DNA of 64,000 bases from Ostrinia nubilalis (GCF_963855985.1 NC_087106.1:8353001-8417000), one strand, 5' to 3'. Positions 23,480 to 33,880 are shown, numbered from the stretch's first letter. Numbers and translations: made by a program. The notes: generated by a model not told the origin, from the sequence alone.

Positions 23480-23690
23480 ATATGTATGTACATAAGTTCT
23501 TGTGTGGTTTGATACCTCTCTTTACCACCTTAGGAGAGAGACAGATTAGATTAAAATTACTAGTGTGCATTAGGTTTCCGATCGTTCTAAAATTACGAAT
23601 TTACATTTTGATTCTAATGAGTGAGAATATGATCTGTTTTTTAATGCGAACATGTAGGGACTGGAATTCGCTGCCTTTTTAACGCGAGAG
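23480..23690 (+). pseudogene. LINE (Jockey/CR1 group) C-terminal remnant
   Basis: The frame 23482-23682 ends with MRTCRDWNSLPF, matching the conserved R.-RxWNSLP motif near the C-terminus of Jockey/CR1-type reverse transcriptases. The upstream part (YVHKFLCGLIPLF) fits the usual LYKILHG-like helix. The frame stops right after the motif, and a shifted TLYNVSLYVF segment follows. It is a decayed fragment with no identifiable tail. Confidence 0.5.
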
Positions 23691-24782
23691 TGAAGAAAAG
23701 TATACATTGTATAATGTATCCCTTTACGTCTTTTTAATTAAAAAAAACATGTCAGAAGAATTCAGTTTTAAATGATATGTAAAACATTTGGTACTATTGA
23801 TTTAATTGGTCTCACCCAAAAAAGGACAAAAGCACCAGAATGTGGGAAAGACTCGACCCAAAGTACATGTACGAGTAGTAGATTAGCAGCCAAAGTATTT
23901 CATTCACCCGAACGAACTGCGCGCAAGCCGTACAGTCACCCTAAATTGCGTCTGTTTTAAGCCCAAGACTTTAAGGTTTATATTAAACTGGTTTAACTCG
24001 TTCGGGCTTGTGCAAGTAGGTATTGCAGACAGATCCATATCTAAGAATACGTCAGTCGTCAGCGCTTACGTGAGGGCACGCACGTTGTTACTATGTTGCT
24101 AAATATTCTCTTTTCTACGTCTTCCCTTTGCGTTATGGGTGTCGGACGTTGTAAGGGCAAATATAGATTTGGAGGGGATTGTTTTTTGTTTTGAAGAGAC
24201 TTTAAAGTATGGAATCAACAGGGATATTACGGTGCAATGACCGCATACAAAACTGATGCTTTCGTGAATGACGATTCTGTGAATTTATAATAAACTAAAT
24301 TTTCCTTTGATCAGTTTAATACCTTAACATCAGCATGAAAAAACACTGAAATAAATCCATAATTTTCTGTTGGCAACATTTTTTAAACAAATTTTATTTT
24401 ACTCATATCTATAAGTAAAGCCAAAGAAATTGATTCCCCTCGTAATGAACTCCAAAATCAGGTTGGGATCGTGTCACAAAGGATCAAATTTAGTCCGATA
24501 AAAAGAACAAAATACACCCACACACCGTTGATTAATAATCCACACGGCACTGGTGAAAAAAAATAAAAAATATGACACGTCACATCATCCCGTATCCCGA
24601 ATCAAGGTTCTATTCACAGTGACAATAGCTTTTCGGGCAGGATACGTGACAAAACGGGCTCTATTTTGAGAGAGATTGAGTTCATTTTGGACAGGACCCT
24701 TCGGCAGTCCTCGTATAGAGTTATGAACTTTATTTAGTGGAAGTTAAGGGGTGTATTTGTTCGTTTTGTGTCGAAGGAATTC
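23691..24782. other. No gene seen
   Basis: Mixed composition with no repeat ends recognised. Blocks around 23925-24170 and 24560-24720 look unique, but no product can be assigned. Confidence 0.3.
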
Positions 24783-24783
24783 A

Positions 24784-24795
24784 AGATGGCGGCGG
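24784..24795 (+). promoter_or_regulatory. Candidate YY1/Pho-type site in a CpG-rich patch
   Basis: CAAGATGGCGGC matches the YY1 consensus (insect homologue Pho). It sits in a patch with GCGGCGGGG and GTCGCGCGCGGGCG (24784-24860), unlike the AT-rich surroundings. It could mark a promoter or enhancer. No coding exon is recognised next to it, so this is motif-only evidence. Confidence 0.3.
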
Positions 24796-24860
24796 GGAAA
24801 GGATGCGTTGTATAAAAAATATGGTTGGTCGCGCGCGGGCGTTTCTCTGCGTTCAGGCGT

Positions 24861-25409
24861 TTTGTCAAAATTTAGTCCCATGATATTTGTAGTGGAAGAT
24901 TCTAGGCGGTCACACGGAAATAAGGTGCGTTCCGAATTCGGATTTTCTTTGATATAACCATTAGTTTCTGAAATGCTTCGTCATTCGCGAAAATAGGATA
25001 TGTACGAGTAAAGTTATGCATTTAATACGTTTACCCACACAACTAATTTACGAGAATTTTTCAATATTTAAGGTAAGGTTGACTAATTTAAGTACCTAGA
25101 ACGTCTTAAAAAAAACTAGCAAGTTTGTATCTTTGGAATACACATAACTGAAACTTTGAACCAGCTTTTAAAAAGCAATTAGGTATATTAGAGCATGATA
25201 AATTTCTTTCTATCACATGGATGGATTTACAACCCTAGCTGGTACAAACGAGAAAAATATATAAATATCACAACTTTTCCTCGACTAAAATGTGTGTAAA
25301 TCAGTGGTTTGTTTACAGTTAGCGCAAGGTTGATTTACAATTGCTTCCTAGTTGGATTAATGCAGGTAAATGTATTCATGTCTTTACCACTAGATCATGT
25401 TCATCATGA
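24861..25409. other. No gene seen
   Basis: AT-rich; no frames or repeat ends. Confidence 0.35.
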
Positions 25410-25636
25410 TCATCCTGCTGGCCAAATTGGAGGCGATAGGTGTTAGAGGCAACCAGCTTTCTCTATTCCGCAGTTACTTTACAGGTCGCTCTCAGTCGGT
25501 CGTAATTAGGGATTGCAATCGAATATTCGAATATTCGAATATTCGAATTTTTATTTCAAATTAGTATTCGAATAGTAAATTTACGTGTATTCGAATATTC
25601 GAATATTACAAAAATAAACAGAAAATATAGTAAAAG

Positions 25637-25741
25637 GACGACTTAGTGTTTGTAAATACAGTCGGAGGCATCAAATACATATCACCCGCTAAAAGAACTA
25701 GTCATGATGCTTCCGACTGCATTTGTGAACACTAAGTTGTC
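25637..25741. mobile_element. 105-bp MITE inside the hAT-like element
   Basis: The ends GACGACTTAGTGTTTGTAAA and, inverted, GACAACTTAGTGTTCACAAA continue into CAGTCGGAGGCATCA and CAGTCGGAAGCATCA. Only ~30 bp separate the arms. It is non-coding. Confidence 0.65.
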
Positions 25742-25879
25742 TTGTTTCTGTCTTTTCTGTTCATTTTTACGTAGTTGTGTTTTTTGTTTTTTCAATCATA
25801 TTTTTATTATTCGCAACTTTGATACAAATAGTATAAAAGAGGCGATGGAGCGAAACCAAAGTTCCAAATAACTTCAAAG

Positions 25880-27199
25880 AGACAACTCTATTGAGCAAAG
25901 TCAGCTGACGATGCTGAAGACGGCAGACGGTAACGTCAACAAAAGCCAAGGTTTTGGGTGAGATCGAAAAGATTTATGGACAGCTATATAATATACTTAC
26001 CTCCAAATTTGTTAATAGCTCAGGAACAGACGCAAGAGCTAGGTTAACATCCCGTATATCAGCCTATACGAGATTAGGAAGGCTCTCAAACAGCTAAAGA
26101 ACAACAAGGCACCAGGTGATAACGGGATAACCTCAGAGCTTCTGAACGCAGGTGGAACACCGATACTCGTTCAGAGACTCTTTAGCTCCGTCTTACTTCA
26201 GGGAACAACGCCAGAGGCATGGGATAGAAGCGTGGTGGTGCTCTTCTTGAACTATGAGCAGGCCTTTGATTCGATCAAGACTTAAGCACTGCTGCAGTCT
26301 CTCCGACTATCGGTATATCGAGGTGCTAAAATGCCTGTACAGAAACGCTACCATGTCGGTCCGTCCGATTCCTCTGCGGCGATGCGTGAAGTATGGATAT
26401 GTTATATCTCCGAAACCGTTGACCGCTGCATTGGAAGGCGCTTTCAAGCTCCTTGAATGGAAAGGATTCGCCATAAATAACTATCAATGGCAAATACATC
26501 ACTCAGCTGCGGTTTGCTGACGATATTGCGATCATGGCAGAATCGCTTGAAGACCTCGGCACAATGCTCGAAGACCTTAATCGAGTCTCCCAACAGGTAG
26601 GCCTTCGGATGAACATGTACAAAACGAAGCTTTTGTCCAGCGTCCATGTTTCGGTTGGAGCTCAATTCTGGAGACTGTTGACAAGTATGTCTGTCTACCT
26701 CTGACAAACGATTCGGCTAGGTAGATCAAATTTCGAGAAAAAGGTAAATCGTCGAATCCAACTTGACTGGGCAACCGAGAATAGAATAGGCCTTATAAAT
26801 AAGCTCAAAGTTGCACTGCGTGCTATGGGGAGGGCTATGCTCGGTGTTTCTTTACGAGATCGAATCAATGTGGAGATCCTGAATATTTCTTTCTTTCTTC
26901 TTTCTTAAACGAACTAAAGTCGCTGACATAGCCCGACGGATCAGCAAGCTGAAATGGCAATGGGCAGATCACATAGTACGCAGAACTGATGGGCAATGGG
27001 GCAGCAAGGTTCTGGAGTGGAGGCCACGTACCAAAAAGGACAGCGTGTGACGTTCACCCACAAGGTGGACCGAGGACCTCGTATAGGTAGCGGGAAGGCG
27101 CTGGATACAGGCCGCTGCCAACCGGTCATTGTGAAAGTCATTGGGGGAGGCCTATGTTCAGAAGTGGACGTCATATGGCTGAAATGATGATGATGATGA
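25880..27199 (+). pseudogene. Degraded RTE-clade LINE copy, RT domain to 3' end
   Basis: Recognisable pieces in order on the plus strand: LKTADGNVNKSQGFGEIEKI then YGQLY (about 25915-25990), a KALKQLKNNKAPGDNGITSE block (26080-26140), TPEAWDRSVVVLF (26210-26247), NYEQAFDSIKT (26250-26282, after a deletion of ~90 residues), RAMGRAMLGVSLRDRI (26820-26870), and the C-terminal KLKWQWADHIVRRTDGQWG (26950 on). It ends at a (GAT)n tail. At least four in-frame stops and several frameshifts make it non-functional. It lies entirely within the hAT-like element, so it inserted later. Confidence 0.8.
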
Positions 27200-27407
27200 G
27201 AATTTTATAACTGTTTTAAAAACTATATTGTTAAATAGTTAAAATATATGTAGTTCCCAAAGCAATAAAACCAGCCATAAAAACATTGGTATTTTAAGTT
27301 ACTTTTTATTTTTTGAAAGTATTCGAATATTCGAATAATATTCGAATATCACTGGAAAAATATTCGAATATTCGAAATAGAAAATTATCGAATATTTGCA
27401 ACCTCTA

Positions 27408-28409
27408 GTCGTAATAGACGGAAATGTGAGTTCTGAGGTCCCTATAGAGTACGGTGTTCCCCAGGGAAGCATTCTCGGCCCCACGCTTTTCCTGGTGTAC
27501 ATCAACGATCTCTGCTCCCTTCCCATCCCAAACTGTAAAATTATTTCCTTTGCCGATGACACAGCCCTCGTATTTGCAGCCGACTCATGGGGTGACACTT
27601 TCCGGCGAGCACAGTCTGGATTTCACCAGGTCTCCTTATGGTTACAAAAAAACCTTCTAACGCTCAACGTAAAAAAAACCCATTATATGACGTTCTCTAT
27701 TAACAAAATCCCAACAAATACCCTTAGTGGTCTTCGATTAATTGCCCATACTCACCCCCTTCTATCTGACCTACCTTGTAACTGTTCACCACTGTCTTCG
27801 ACTGATGAAATTAAATATCTAGGCATAACTATAGATTCGAGACTAACTTTTAAATCCCATATCGTAGCTACAGCCGGGAGACTCCGCAAGCTTATGTTTG
27901 TCTTTCGTAGGCTTCGCCACGTAGCAGACCCCAGCCTTGTCAGGACAGTCTATGTAGCCCTCTGCCAGTCACTTTTGATTTATTGCATAACCTCTTGGGG
28001 AGGTGCCTGCAAGACTGTCCTGATAAAGCTGGAACGAGCTCAAAGGGCCATCCTTAAAATTTGCACCTTCAAACCGCTGCTTTTCCCTACGTATGAGCTC
28101 TTCCAATACTGCCAAGTTTTAACCGTCCGCCAACTCTTCATCTTGTATATTGTCTTAAAACAACACCATCTAGCAAATTTCGATCCCTCTGTTGTCCGAC
28201 GTAATCACCTGGTAGTTCCCTCTTCTTCTTTTAAAACTTACTTCTCTCATCGCTTCTACTGTTTCTTGGGTCCTTTTTTGTATAATGCTCTTCACCATAA
28301 TTTAGATCTCCACTCCTTGCCCAAATTTCATTGTAAGTACAAGGTCTCAAATTACTTGCAATCCTTGACGTATGCTGAAACGGAAAACCTGCTTCAACCA
28401 ATTAGGTAA
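27408..28409 (+). pseudogene. Reverse-transcriptase C-terminal part of the split LINE
   Basis: An open frame of ~334 residues from the junction to a TAA. The RT core is clear: YGVPQGSILGPTLFLVYIND (fingers/palm motif), then FADDTALVFA, which carries the catalytic FADD, then GNVS/LN-K thumb motifs (LNVKKTHYMTFS, EIKYLGITID). The C-terminal region has ITSWGGACKTVLIKLERAQR, as in Jockey/CR1-type elements. This part is intact to its stop. The gene is disabled because upstream RT motifs and the endonuclease are missing and the hAT-like insertion separates it from its 5' fragment. The conspicuous ATG near 27396 lies in the insertion. Confidence 0.85.
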
Positions 28410-28439
28410 CTTTAATACGGGCAGATGGTTCATTACTAA

Positions 28440-28560
28440 CACACACGCACACTCACTCACATACACCTACACTCACATACACTCACACTTACATACACCT
28501 ACACTCACATACACTCTCACTCTCATTACACTCACTCTCACATCACTTACACTTCACCTT
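28440..28560 (+). repeat. Irregular (CACTCACATACAC) simple repeat
   Basis: About 120 bp of C/A/T-only DNA with units such as CACTCACATACACCTACA occurring repeatedly. It lies in the 3' non-coding part of the LINE. Confidence 0.8.
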
Positions 28561-28811
28561 TTACACACTCTCTTTCAATACTCGTCTAGTTTTTGTCTAG
28601 TTTTAAAATAACTTTAATAAATTCTATGTGCTTCGGCCATTATCGAGAGAGGAGAGTACTGGCGCTCTGTAGTACAGGCTTCTCGCCTAGTTCAGACTCC
28701 AGTTCTCTCACAATCTTACCCTGTTCAATTAGTACATAGCAATTTGTGTTTCACTGTAATAATGGATTGTGAAAGAAAGAAATAAATGCTTTATTATTAT
28801 TATTATTATTA

Positions 28812-29279
28812 TGTCTGACTGACGTATGAAATTGTTGACAAGCCCTGTGCCTCCTGGTCATACATATTCAATAAGCGAGGTTTTCTTATTTAAACCACCT
28901 TATTTCATCATCAGGTACTCTCTAGCACCATAATACGCATTGCCACCCTATTTTTTAAAATTTTTTTTTAGTAGCAGCACTACGGCTTATTTAAGACCAG
29001 CTGTTGGCCTGTTGCACAAGACCAAAATTAATAAAATTTATTCTATTAATCGCCTATTTTATAATACATAATTTATTTCTGAACCCAACTTTTATGCATG
29101 AATTTGAACTGAAAATTTTATGGTGAATATAGTTCTTGCAACTCACGAGTGAGCTTTACTTGTTTGTGTACGCTACGTACGTGTACATGCACATAACGAT
29201 AGTGTAATGTCTGTCAAAACTTTTGAATAACGAACAGTAGCGAGCTACCACACACGTGTAAAGCTCACTCGTCTTCGTT
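28812..29279. other. No gene seen
   Basis: AT-rich. The segment at 29140-29275 has TGAGCTTTACTTG and its partner AAGCTCACTCG as short inverted copies (29150 and 29260), possibly a decayed MITE. Confidence 0.3.
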
Positions 29280-29467
29280 AATGAGGGTTTTCGCGATTGA
29301 AAAATCCGCCAGATGGAAATACGTAGACGCGAGGTCCAAATGCTGCATGATTGGTTATTTTTGACATGACATTGACAGATATGTCAAAATCCACCAATCA
29401 CGCAGCATTTGGACCTCGCGTCTACGTATTGTCATCTGGCGGATTTTTCAATCGCGAAAACCCTCAT
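29280..29467. mobile_element. 188-bp near-palindromic MITE
   Basis: The ends AATGAGGGTTTTCGCGATTG are inverted copies. The match runs through AAAAATCCGCCAGATG and ACGTAGACGCGAGGTCCAAA to GCTGCATGATTGGT, leaving ~45 bp in the loop. The arms are ~70 bp with only a few mismatches. Neither a frame nor a clear TSD is present. Confidence 0.75.
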
Positions 29468-29627
29468 TGCAACAAAACAACTATTCAGATAAATTGCCGC
29501 AGCATATTAAACATACATTTTTGTTGCAAAATCGTACTTATTTATAACTACCTAAGATGCCATAGAGTTTAGCTTGATTTACCGTCGTGTTTATTTTTAG
29601 CTTAACATTCAGTGATGCCGTTAAATA

Positions 29628-30678
29628 CAGTGTGAGTCACGTTAAAGTGTACATATGAAAATAGATGAAACTAGACCTATTTTTATCGACAAAAAAGAGG
29701 TCAAAAAATTTTTGAGATTTTTTTTTAATTTTTTATCGAATTTTTTTTCTTCCAATTACCTATTGTAAAGAAAACGTAATAACTTTTAAACTAAGCGGTA
29801 TATCCTGATAAAATAAAAACAGTAATAATGCTAAATAACAGGCGATACTAAAAAAATACATAAAATACACGAAAAGGGCCAAAAAATAAAAAAAATGATA
29901 CTTTTTGAAAAAAATCTGCTTAAAAATTCGTGTTTTTTGGTTATTTGATAAATTTCTCCAAAAAATATAACCGGTGGTTTTTATTACTTTGTATTATTCT
30001 CTATCGTATTACCTTCGTAAAACCAAAAATCGCATGTCCCTATCCCTATCACAACGTTTGCAATGATTGTTTGAACTAAGCCTCTCCGGGCGCGCCATTC
30101 AACGCTTCGTCAACAACGAAAATGAAAATGGCTCTAGATTTGTAATTTTGATAAAGACAAGTTAGATTTCAAATAAAAACAAAAGATTTCAAAGTAAAAT
30201 AAGCATTTTAGTTAAAATTAAAATTGTCTCTACCTGTAGCGGAGAATAATGTTGTGACAGGCCTTTGTTCAAACGATCATAGCAAATGTTGTGATAGGGA
30301 TAGAGACATGCGATTTTTGGTTTTACAAAGATAATACGATAGAAAATAATACAAAGTAATAAAAATCACCTGTTATTGGGGCATTTTTTTGAGAAATTTA
30401 TCAAATAACCAAAAAAATACGCATTGGCATTTTCTGTGTATTTTATGTATTTTTTCAGTATCGACTGTTATTTAGCATTATTACTGTTTTTATTTTATCA
30501 GGATATACCGCTTAGTTTAAAAGTTATTACGTTTTCTTTACAATAAGTAATTGGAAGAAAAAAAATTCTATAAAAAATTAAAAAAAAATCTCAAAAAAAT
30601 TTTGACCTCTTTTTTGTCGATAAAAATAGGTCTAGTTTTATCCATTTTCATATGTACAGTTTAACGTGACTCACACTG
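29628..30678. mobile_element. 1.05-kb foldback element flanked by TA
   Basis: The terminal CAGTGTGAGTCACGTTAAA is mirrored at the right end, with TA on each side (29626-29627 and 30679-30680). Pairing continues inward over most of the element, including GACCTATTTTTATCGACAAA, AAGCGGTATATCCTGATAAA, AATAATGCTAAATAACAG and ATCGCATGTCCCTATCCCTA with their complements. Only ~200 bp (30070-30260) remain unpaired. It is non-coding. TA duplication suits Tc1/mariner-type movement. Long arms of this size are unusual for a MITE. Confidence 0.8.
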
Positions 30679-30680
30679 TA

Positions 30681-31327
30681 TTATGACATTACAAACCGAC
30701 ACTTTGATATAATTTATTTGCACAGATTATACCGGTCACCGAAACGTCATTAGTGTCATTCGAACAAGACGGAACAATATTAAGTGTCCGAATTGTAGGT
30801 CATTTATGTAGACCGCTCATGTAACAACATGTGATGACATAGCCTAGCTCTCGTTAGGTCATAATGAAACTGGAACGTATTATTGACGTAATTTTAATAT
30901 GATTATCAGCCTCTTCCTTCGGTTTTGTCTGCGTGTACCGCGATAAAAATATCGGAAGCTATACAGGGTGGAAACGATAAGTGTACTCACTGATTATTTT
31001 TAAACTATACAAGATATCGAAAAACTGTTTACTGATCCTGAAAGTGTTTCACGAGCTCTATCAAACAGAACACAATAGGTTACAGAATAAACTGGATCTT
31101 TTAAAAAATTTAAAGTTTCCAGCTGCATGGATTTTTTAGAACCAAATGCTGAGCTCCTTTTACGAAAACTTCATTCATCAAAATATTAGGTATGTATGTG
31201 TGAAGGAAGACGATACAAACAGACAGAATTACTGTCAAATATAGATTGTGAGCCCATTTTAGAGAGATTCTGTAATATTGTCAATTTGTAATTCTGATAA
31301 TTTAGGCCCATCTTTCACTAATACTTG
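30681..31327. other. No gene seen
   Basis: Contains a TATACAGGGTGG motif at 30961, like a MITE or mariner terminus, with no partner found. Otherwise AT-rich and stop-rich. Confidence 0.35.
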
Positions 31328-31340
31328 TAAGTGCCTACAT

Positions 31341-31402
31341 CGTTTCAGCCAAATGACGTCCACTGCTGGACAAAGGCCTCCTCCAAGGTTTTCCATAAGA
31401 AA
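31341..31402 (-). mobile_element. 62-bp RTE insertion with 13-bp TSD
   Basis: The minus strand reads from CCTTGGAGGAGGCCTTTGTC through CCAGCAGTGGACGTCATTTG to GGCTGAAACG, the last coding bases and stop of the RTE family. It is flanked by perfect 13-bp repeats TAAGTGCCTACAT (31328-31340 and 31403-31415). The (GAT)n tail is only a single unit, merging with the duplication. Extreme 5' truncation leaves no frame. Confidence 0.9.
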
Positions 31403-31415
31403 TAAGTGCCTACAT

Positions 31416-32055
31416 AAGAACTTGGAACGTGAACACAAGTACATAATTAAAAATACATAAACCACTTCAGTTTTTTTACTTATGTCGTGGCAGTTCGAAA
31501 TAAAAACACAACTAGGTAATTGAAATAGACTGAAGCGGGACGGAGTATCGCCCAATACAGATAAAGCTTTCATAAAGAGAATATTTCAAGATATCCAAAG
31601 CTATAACTACGGTATAGCTTTATCACTGGAAGGTTAGATTTACATGCACGTGTTAATACCATAATAGGGTAGTCAACGAACGATCTTCGCGCAAGTAAGA
31701 ATGAACTTTATTACGTTAAAGTAATGTTTATATTAGTTTAATCAACAGCTGCTCGCTATAAGTGAGCCATTGTTATTGAAATTCGAAGAGTCTGTATGTG
31801 ACAGAATGTTATGTGAGATGTAATATTAGTACATAATGTAAATATGGGAGGAAATTATATTTTTATAATCGTCTTTATACACCGTAAAGGTGGATGGAAA
31901 ATACCGTTATAAAATACTTAATTTCGTTGGTACTTTTCCGCTTGGATTTATTGAATCTCAATGGTTACTCTCATAATTTCAAATCAAATCAAATCATTTA
32001 TTAATTTCGCACAAAGGCCGTCTAAATTATGCCAATGAAGTAAAAAGTAAGAGGT
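31416..32055. other. No gene seen
   Basis: AT-rich. An (AAATC)n-like stretch near 31978-31998 followed by ATTTATTAATTT resembles a LINE/SINE tail in antisense. Confidence 0.3.
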
Positions 32056-32210
32056 AAATTAGAGCCGAAAGACGTAGTGTGGGCAGGTCTCCCACTAGGT
32101 GGGCCGACGATCTGGTGAAGGTCGCGGGAAGTGCCTGGATGCGGGAAATCCTTGGGGGAGGCCTTTGTCCAGCAGTTGACGTCATTCGGCTGAAACGAAC
32201 GAACGAACGT
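32056..32210 (+). mobile_element. RTE-clade LINE 3' end with internal deletion, (GAAC)n tail
   Basis: The plus strand encodes RRSVGRSPTRWADDLVKVAG and then AWMR. A ~26-bp deletion then joins GATGCGGG to AAATCCTTGGGGGAGG and shifts the frame. The end is TTCGGCTGAAACGAACGAAC. Its (GAAC)n tail matches the copy at 18221, so these two may belong to one subfamily. No TSD is clear. Confidence 0.75.
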
Positions 32211-32558
32211 GCACCGGCAGTGGAGACTAAATGACCTGATGACTATTGACATCTAGTCTAGTATAGCAAAAGACATATTTACTTATAATGTATTCATGTC
32301 TACATTCGTATTATTTTGCAATAGCTAAGCCACGTTGGTCAAAAGTAATTCAATTTCCGATAGGGTCAGTTTAGAAAGGTGATTCCCCAAATTGACGCGG
32401 ACGTGGGTCGGGCGGGATCAAGTCGCCGCCGGCAAAAAAACCGCTGTTTGATTATCTTACGTAACACAAGGATATATTATGTAGGTAGACCCTGTATTTT
32501 GAAACGGAGCTGGAGTATTAAATGTACACTTTTCTGGGCAGGTATGTACTTGAATATG

Positions 32559-32849
32559 TACAGCCAGCATCAAATAGTTAATCATCATCGATCCATCATA
32601 GCCATAGGACGTCCACTGCTGAACATAGGCCTCCCCCAATGATTGCCACAATGGCCAGTTGGTGGCGGCCTACATCCAGCGCCTTCCTGCTACCTTTATG
32701 AGTTCAAATAGTTCGCGACACCCGAAATAGCCAAAAAGTTCACAACACATCTCTGTTACAATTGAAATACGAGTAAGGTTGTGTTGTCAACTTTTTGGCC
32801 ACTTCGGATGTCCAATGTCCATGTCACAAACTATTTGACCCTGACCGTA
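32559..32849. mobile_element. TA-flanked MITE, split by an RTE copy
   Basis: The left end TACAGCCAGCATCAAATAGT and inverted right end TACGGTCAGGGTCAAATAGT continue into GCGACA/GTGACA and a shared GCCAAAAAGTT segment. The terminal TA is at 32559-32560 and 32848-32849. Positions 32580-32703 plus a 10-bp duplication are a later RTE insertion, leaving ~157 bp of original MITE. The MITE at 51490 has related ends. Confidence 0.75.
32580..32703 (-). mobile_element. RTE-clade LINE 3' end inside a MITE
   Basis: The minus strand carries AAAGGTAGCAGGAAGGCGCT, the CATTGTGGCAATCATTGGGG segment, the stop region and a short (GAT)n-like tail (at 32580-32590). The 10-bp duplication TCAAATAGTT (32570-32579 and 32704-32713) comes from the MITE's own terminal repeat. 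The insertion is 124 bp. Confidence 0.85.
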
Positions 32850-33422
32850 CCACCCTAGATGCAAATACTTATGTTATCTGAGTGACGAAGAATTAAGAAT
32901 TTAAGCTTGAAACTGGAATCAATCAAACCTTATAAATTCATGATTTAGGGCCATTTCTGCGGGATCCACTAAAGCAGGAGGACACTACAAACGGGATCCC
33001 TGTAGGAAAGAGCCCTTAGATTGGTTGATTTTCAATATTTTTTCTCACAAAGGTATAATCTAAAGTGTAGTGGGTAGGCGACAAGCGACCACGGCATTAT
33101 TGCATCTTATGATAGTTATAATAAGGTCAGATTTTGCAACAAAAATTTAATCTACTGTGGTGACTCTGCCTACTTAACTAATAACTACCTACACTGCTTA
33201 TCTCCGGTCAACAAAGTGATTGTTTCAAAGAATTCGCTTATGAATAACGATTACCATAAAAGGAACAAAAACAGGTAGTAATTACAGAACTAATGCCAAC
33301 ACGGAAGTAGGTATTTCTAATACAGTCAGGAGCGTAAATATGGAGATTCTGCATTCAATGTCTGTAGTATAAGAATTCCTTGACCCTAGTTGGTCGTCGT
33401 AGTGCAAATAAAATCAATTAAT
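32850..33422. other. No gene seen
   Basis: An ATACAGTCAGGAGCGTAAAT segment at 33322 resembles one end of the TACAGTCAG MITE type, without a clear partner. Otherwise unassigned. Confidence 0.3.
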
Positions 33423-33538
33423 TGATTTTTTTTATCCACAACGAGGAAGCTCTTGGCCTGTATCTCAACCTGATGGTAAGTGACGATCAGGCTGAAGGTG
33501 GAAGCGAGCTTCACCCGGAATCCTCAACCACGGAGGAT
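33423..33538 (-). mobile_element. SINE 3' end, antisense, truncated
   Basis: The minus strand matches the tail of the SINE at 49332: CCTCCGTGGTTGAGGATTCC, GAAGCTCGCTTCCACCTT, CAGGTTGAGATACAGGCC, ending GTGGATAAAAAAA. About 115 bp remain; the tRNA head and middle are lacking. Confidence 0.7.
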
Positions 33539-33718
33539 TGAACCTGATTATCTCTAAAGACACAACCACACCGACTCTTCAAGAATGAATTTTTCAGCTT
33601 GTCTTTCAAGTCACTGGATTGTATTTTTAAATATTTTTTTCTTCCTGTAACTGGGCCCACCTTCAATGTTTTTATTAATAAATTAAACACCAATTCAACA
33701 AAAATCTACTCTAGAATC

Positions 33719-33880
33719 TTAGGCTGAGTTGCACCATCTTATTTTAACTTTAACAAACGTAAAAATCTGTCACACTCTATACAAAAAACACCGGTTATTG
33801 TCATAGTGTTGGTGAACCAAATAAATAAAATAAAATAAAATAGTTACAGTCAAAGCAAGGTGCAACTCGGCCTTAGAGTG
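33719..33880. mobile_element. MITE of the GGCTGGGTTGCACC family, copy 4, with an A-rich insertion
   Basis: The ends TTAGGCTGAGTTGCACCATC and GGTGCAACTCGGCCTTAG are present. Compared with copies 1 and 5, ~35 bp (about 33807-33841, TTGGTGAACCAAATAAATAA then AATAAAATA repeats) interrupt the CATAGTTACAGTC stretch. This looks like a tiny retroposed tail. Confidence 0.6.

Larger units (their letters stand above)
25507..27407. mobile_element. hAT-like non-autonomous element with 8-bp TSD, nested in the LINE
   Basis: The left end starts TAGGGATTGCAATCG and the right end, inverted, TAGAGGTTGCAAATATTCG. The flanks are GTCGTAAT on both sides (25499-25506 and 27408-27415). Subterminal zones (25520-25610 and 27315-27395) are arrays of the self-complementary motif ATTCGAATATTCG. 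No transposase frame is present. About 1.4 kb of the interior is later insertions: a MITE (25637-25741) and an RTE copy (about 25880-27199). The original element was therefore probably ~0.5 kb. Confidence 0.88.
25410..28811 (+). mobile_element. LINE (Jockey/CR1 superfamily) copy split by a later insertion
   Basis: The left part (about 25410-25506) encodes LLAKLEAIGVRGNQLSLFR and the right part (27408-28409) continues in the same frame into the reverse-transcriptase core. The hAT-like element at 25507-27407 plus one copy of its 8-bp duplication separates them. After the stop come ~390 bp of 3' sequence, including a CACTCACATACAC-type repeat, and an (ATT)n tail at about 28793-28811. The copy is 5'-truncated within the RT domain. 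No TSD is convincing (only ATGTCT is shared). Confidence 0.8.

Noticed and set aside
28372..28611. 79-codon Thr/His/Tyr-rich frame
   Set aside because: It is a translation of the CACTCACATACAC simple repeat in the LINE 3' region.
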